From Candidatus Avelusimicrobium ruminicola (lineage in GTDB: Bacteria > Elusimicrobiota > Elusimicrobia > Elusimicrobiales > Elusimicrobiaceae): a DNA stretch of 5,857 nucleotides. The DNA lies in the NCBI GenBank assembly GCA_900319885.1, contig ONQH01000015.1:1-5857 (forward strand), in the 5' to 3' direction. This document shows, in pieces, positions 5,622 to 5,857 of this stretch. The number at the start of each line of letters is the position of its first letter. Position 1 is the first letter of the stretch. The notes under the pieces are model-generated. The model was not told the DNA's origin and ran no database searches. It saw only the letters and a program-made list of their open reading frames with translations. Made by a program: the position numbers and the translations under genes.

Positions 5622-5857
5622 ATGAAGAAAACATTTATTTTAGATACGAACGTATTACTGCATGATGTAAACTGTATCCGTGCGTTTGATGATAACGACA
5701 TTATTATCCCGATGGCGGTCATTGAAGAACTGGATGCTTTTAAGACGGAAGGAGACACCCGCGGGAAAAATGCGCGTATGGTATCGCGCATGTTGGATGA
5801 ACTGCGCCAAAAAGGACGTCTTAACGAAGGGGTAAAGTTAGAAGCCGGCGGTATACT
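5622..5857 (+). CDS. PIN-domain protein, probably PIN-PhoH fusion (5' part only)
   Basis: Only the first 78 codons are in the window; the gene runs off its end. The protein begins M-K-K-T-F-I-L-D-T-N-V-L-L-H-D, with the PIN-domain signature Asp8-Thr9-Asn10, followed by I-I-I-P-M-A-V-I-E-E-L-D-A-F-K at 27-41, where Glu35/Glu36 and Asp38 supply the next acidic positions. PIN domains are Mg/Mn-dependent RNases. The close spacing of these motifs, the following G-D-T-R-G-K-N-A-R segment (44-52) and the lack of a preceding antitoxin gene resemble the N-terminus of the PIN-PhoH proteins (YlaK/PhoH2 type, usually about 430-470 residues with a C-terminal PhoH ATPase) rather than a VapC toxin. Those proteins are proposed RNA helicase/RNases. 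The ATPase part cannot be seen, so the fusion is inferred. The start is set by GGAGG four bases upstream and the gene is divergent from the glycosidase. Confidence 0.85.
   Translation, partial: MKKTFILDTNVLLHDVNCIRAFDDNDIIIPMAVIEELDAFKTEGDTRGKNARMVSRMLDELRQKGRLNEGVKLEAGGI

Noticed and set aside
5611..5625. Four-codon minigene (ATG GAG GCT ATA TGA) overlapping the PIN-PhoH start
   Set aside because: Its ATG is part of the Shine-Dalgarno region, it has no ribosome site of its own, and a frame this short arises easily by chance.

Overview
The window is a compact bacterial chromosome segment with Gram-negative-type features: a signal-peptide-bearing outer-membrane-like beta-barrel ending in Phe, Shine-Dalgarno sites, and base composition that looks moderate (mid-40s % GC by eye, not counted). 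The combination of a GH57/DUF3536 glycosidase, a cytosolic sensor-less histidine kinase, an AI-2E family membrane protein and a PIN-PhoH protein, with this codon use, suggests to me a gut Elusimicrobiota-type lineage. That assignment is inference; no marker gene in the window proves it.

Layout. Bases 16-3153 hold four tightly packed plus-strand genes: (1) a predicted outer-membrane beta-barrel of unknown function, (2) a 244-residue histidine kinase without sensor or membrane segments, (3) a 173-residue helical protein of unknown function, (4) an AI-2E (PerM-like) family multi-pass membrane protein. The junctions are +9, -4 (ATGA) and -11 bases, so they very probably form one operon that may begin upstream of the window. 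After a 13-base gap the convergent minus-strand gene for a 786-residue GH57/DUF3536 protein occupies 3167-5527. A 94-base divergent region (5528-5621) carries candidate promoters for both directions, built around a symmetric -10 palindrome. The window ends inside a plus-strand PIN-domain gene, most likely PIN-PhoH.

How the genes may work together. The first four genes place an outer-membrane protein, a soluble histidine kinase, a small helical protein and an inner-membrane exporter-type protein in one transcript. This is a plausible envelope-related module, but no response regulator is visible and no direct evidence links the parts. The glycosidase is transcribed separately and probably acts on an alpha-glucan in the cytoplasm. 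The PIN-PhoH gene is an independent unit. I see no mobile element, CRISPR array, tRNA or rRNA. The most notable points are the kinase's H+1 acidic-to-lysine substitution, its unusual operon company, and the symmetric divergent promoter.
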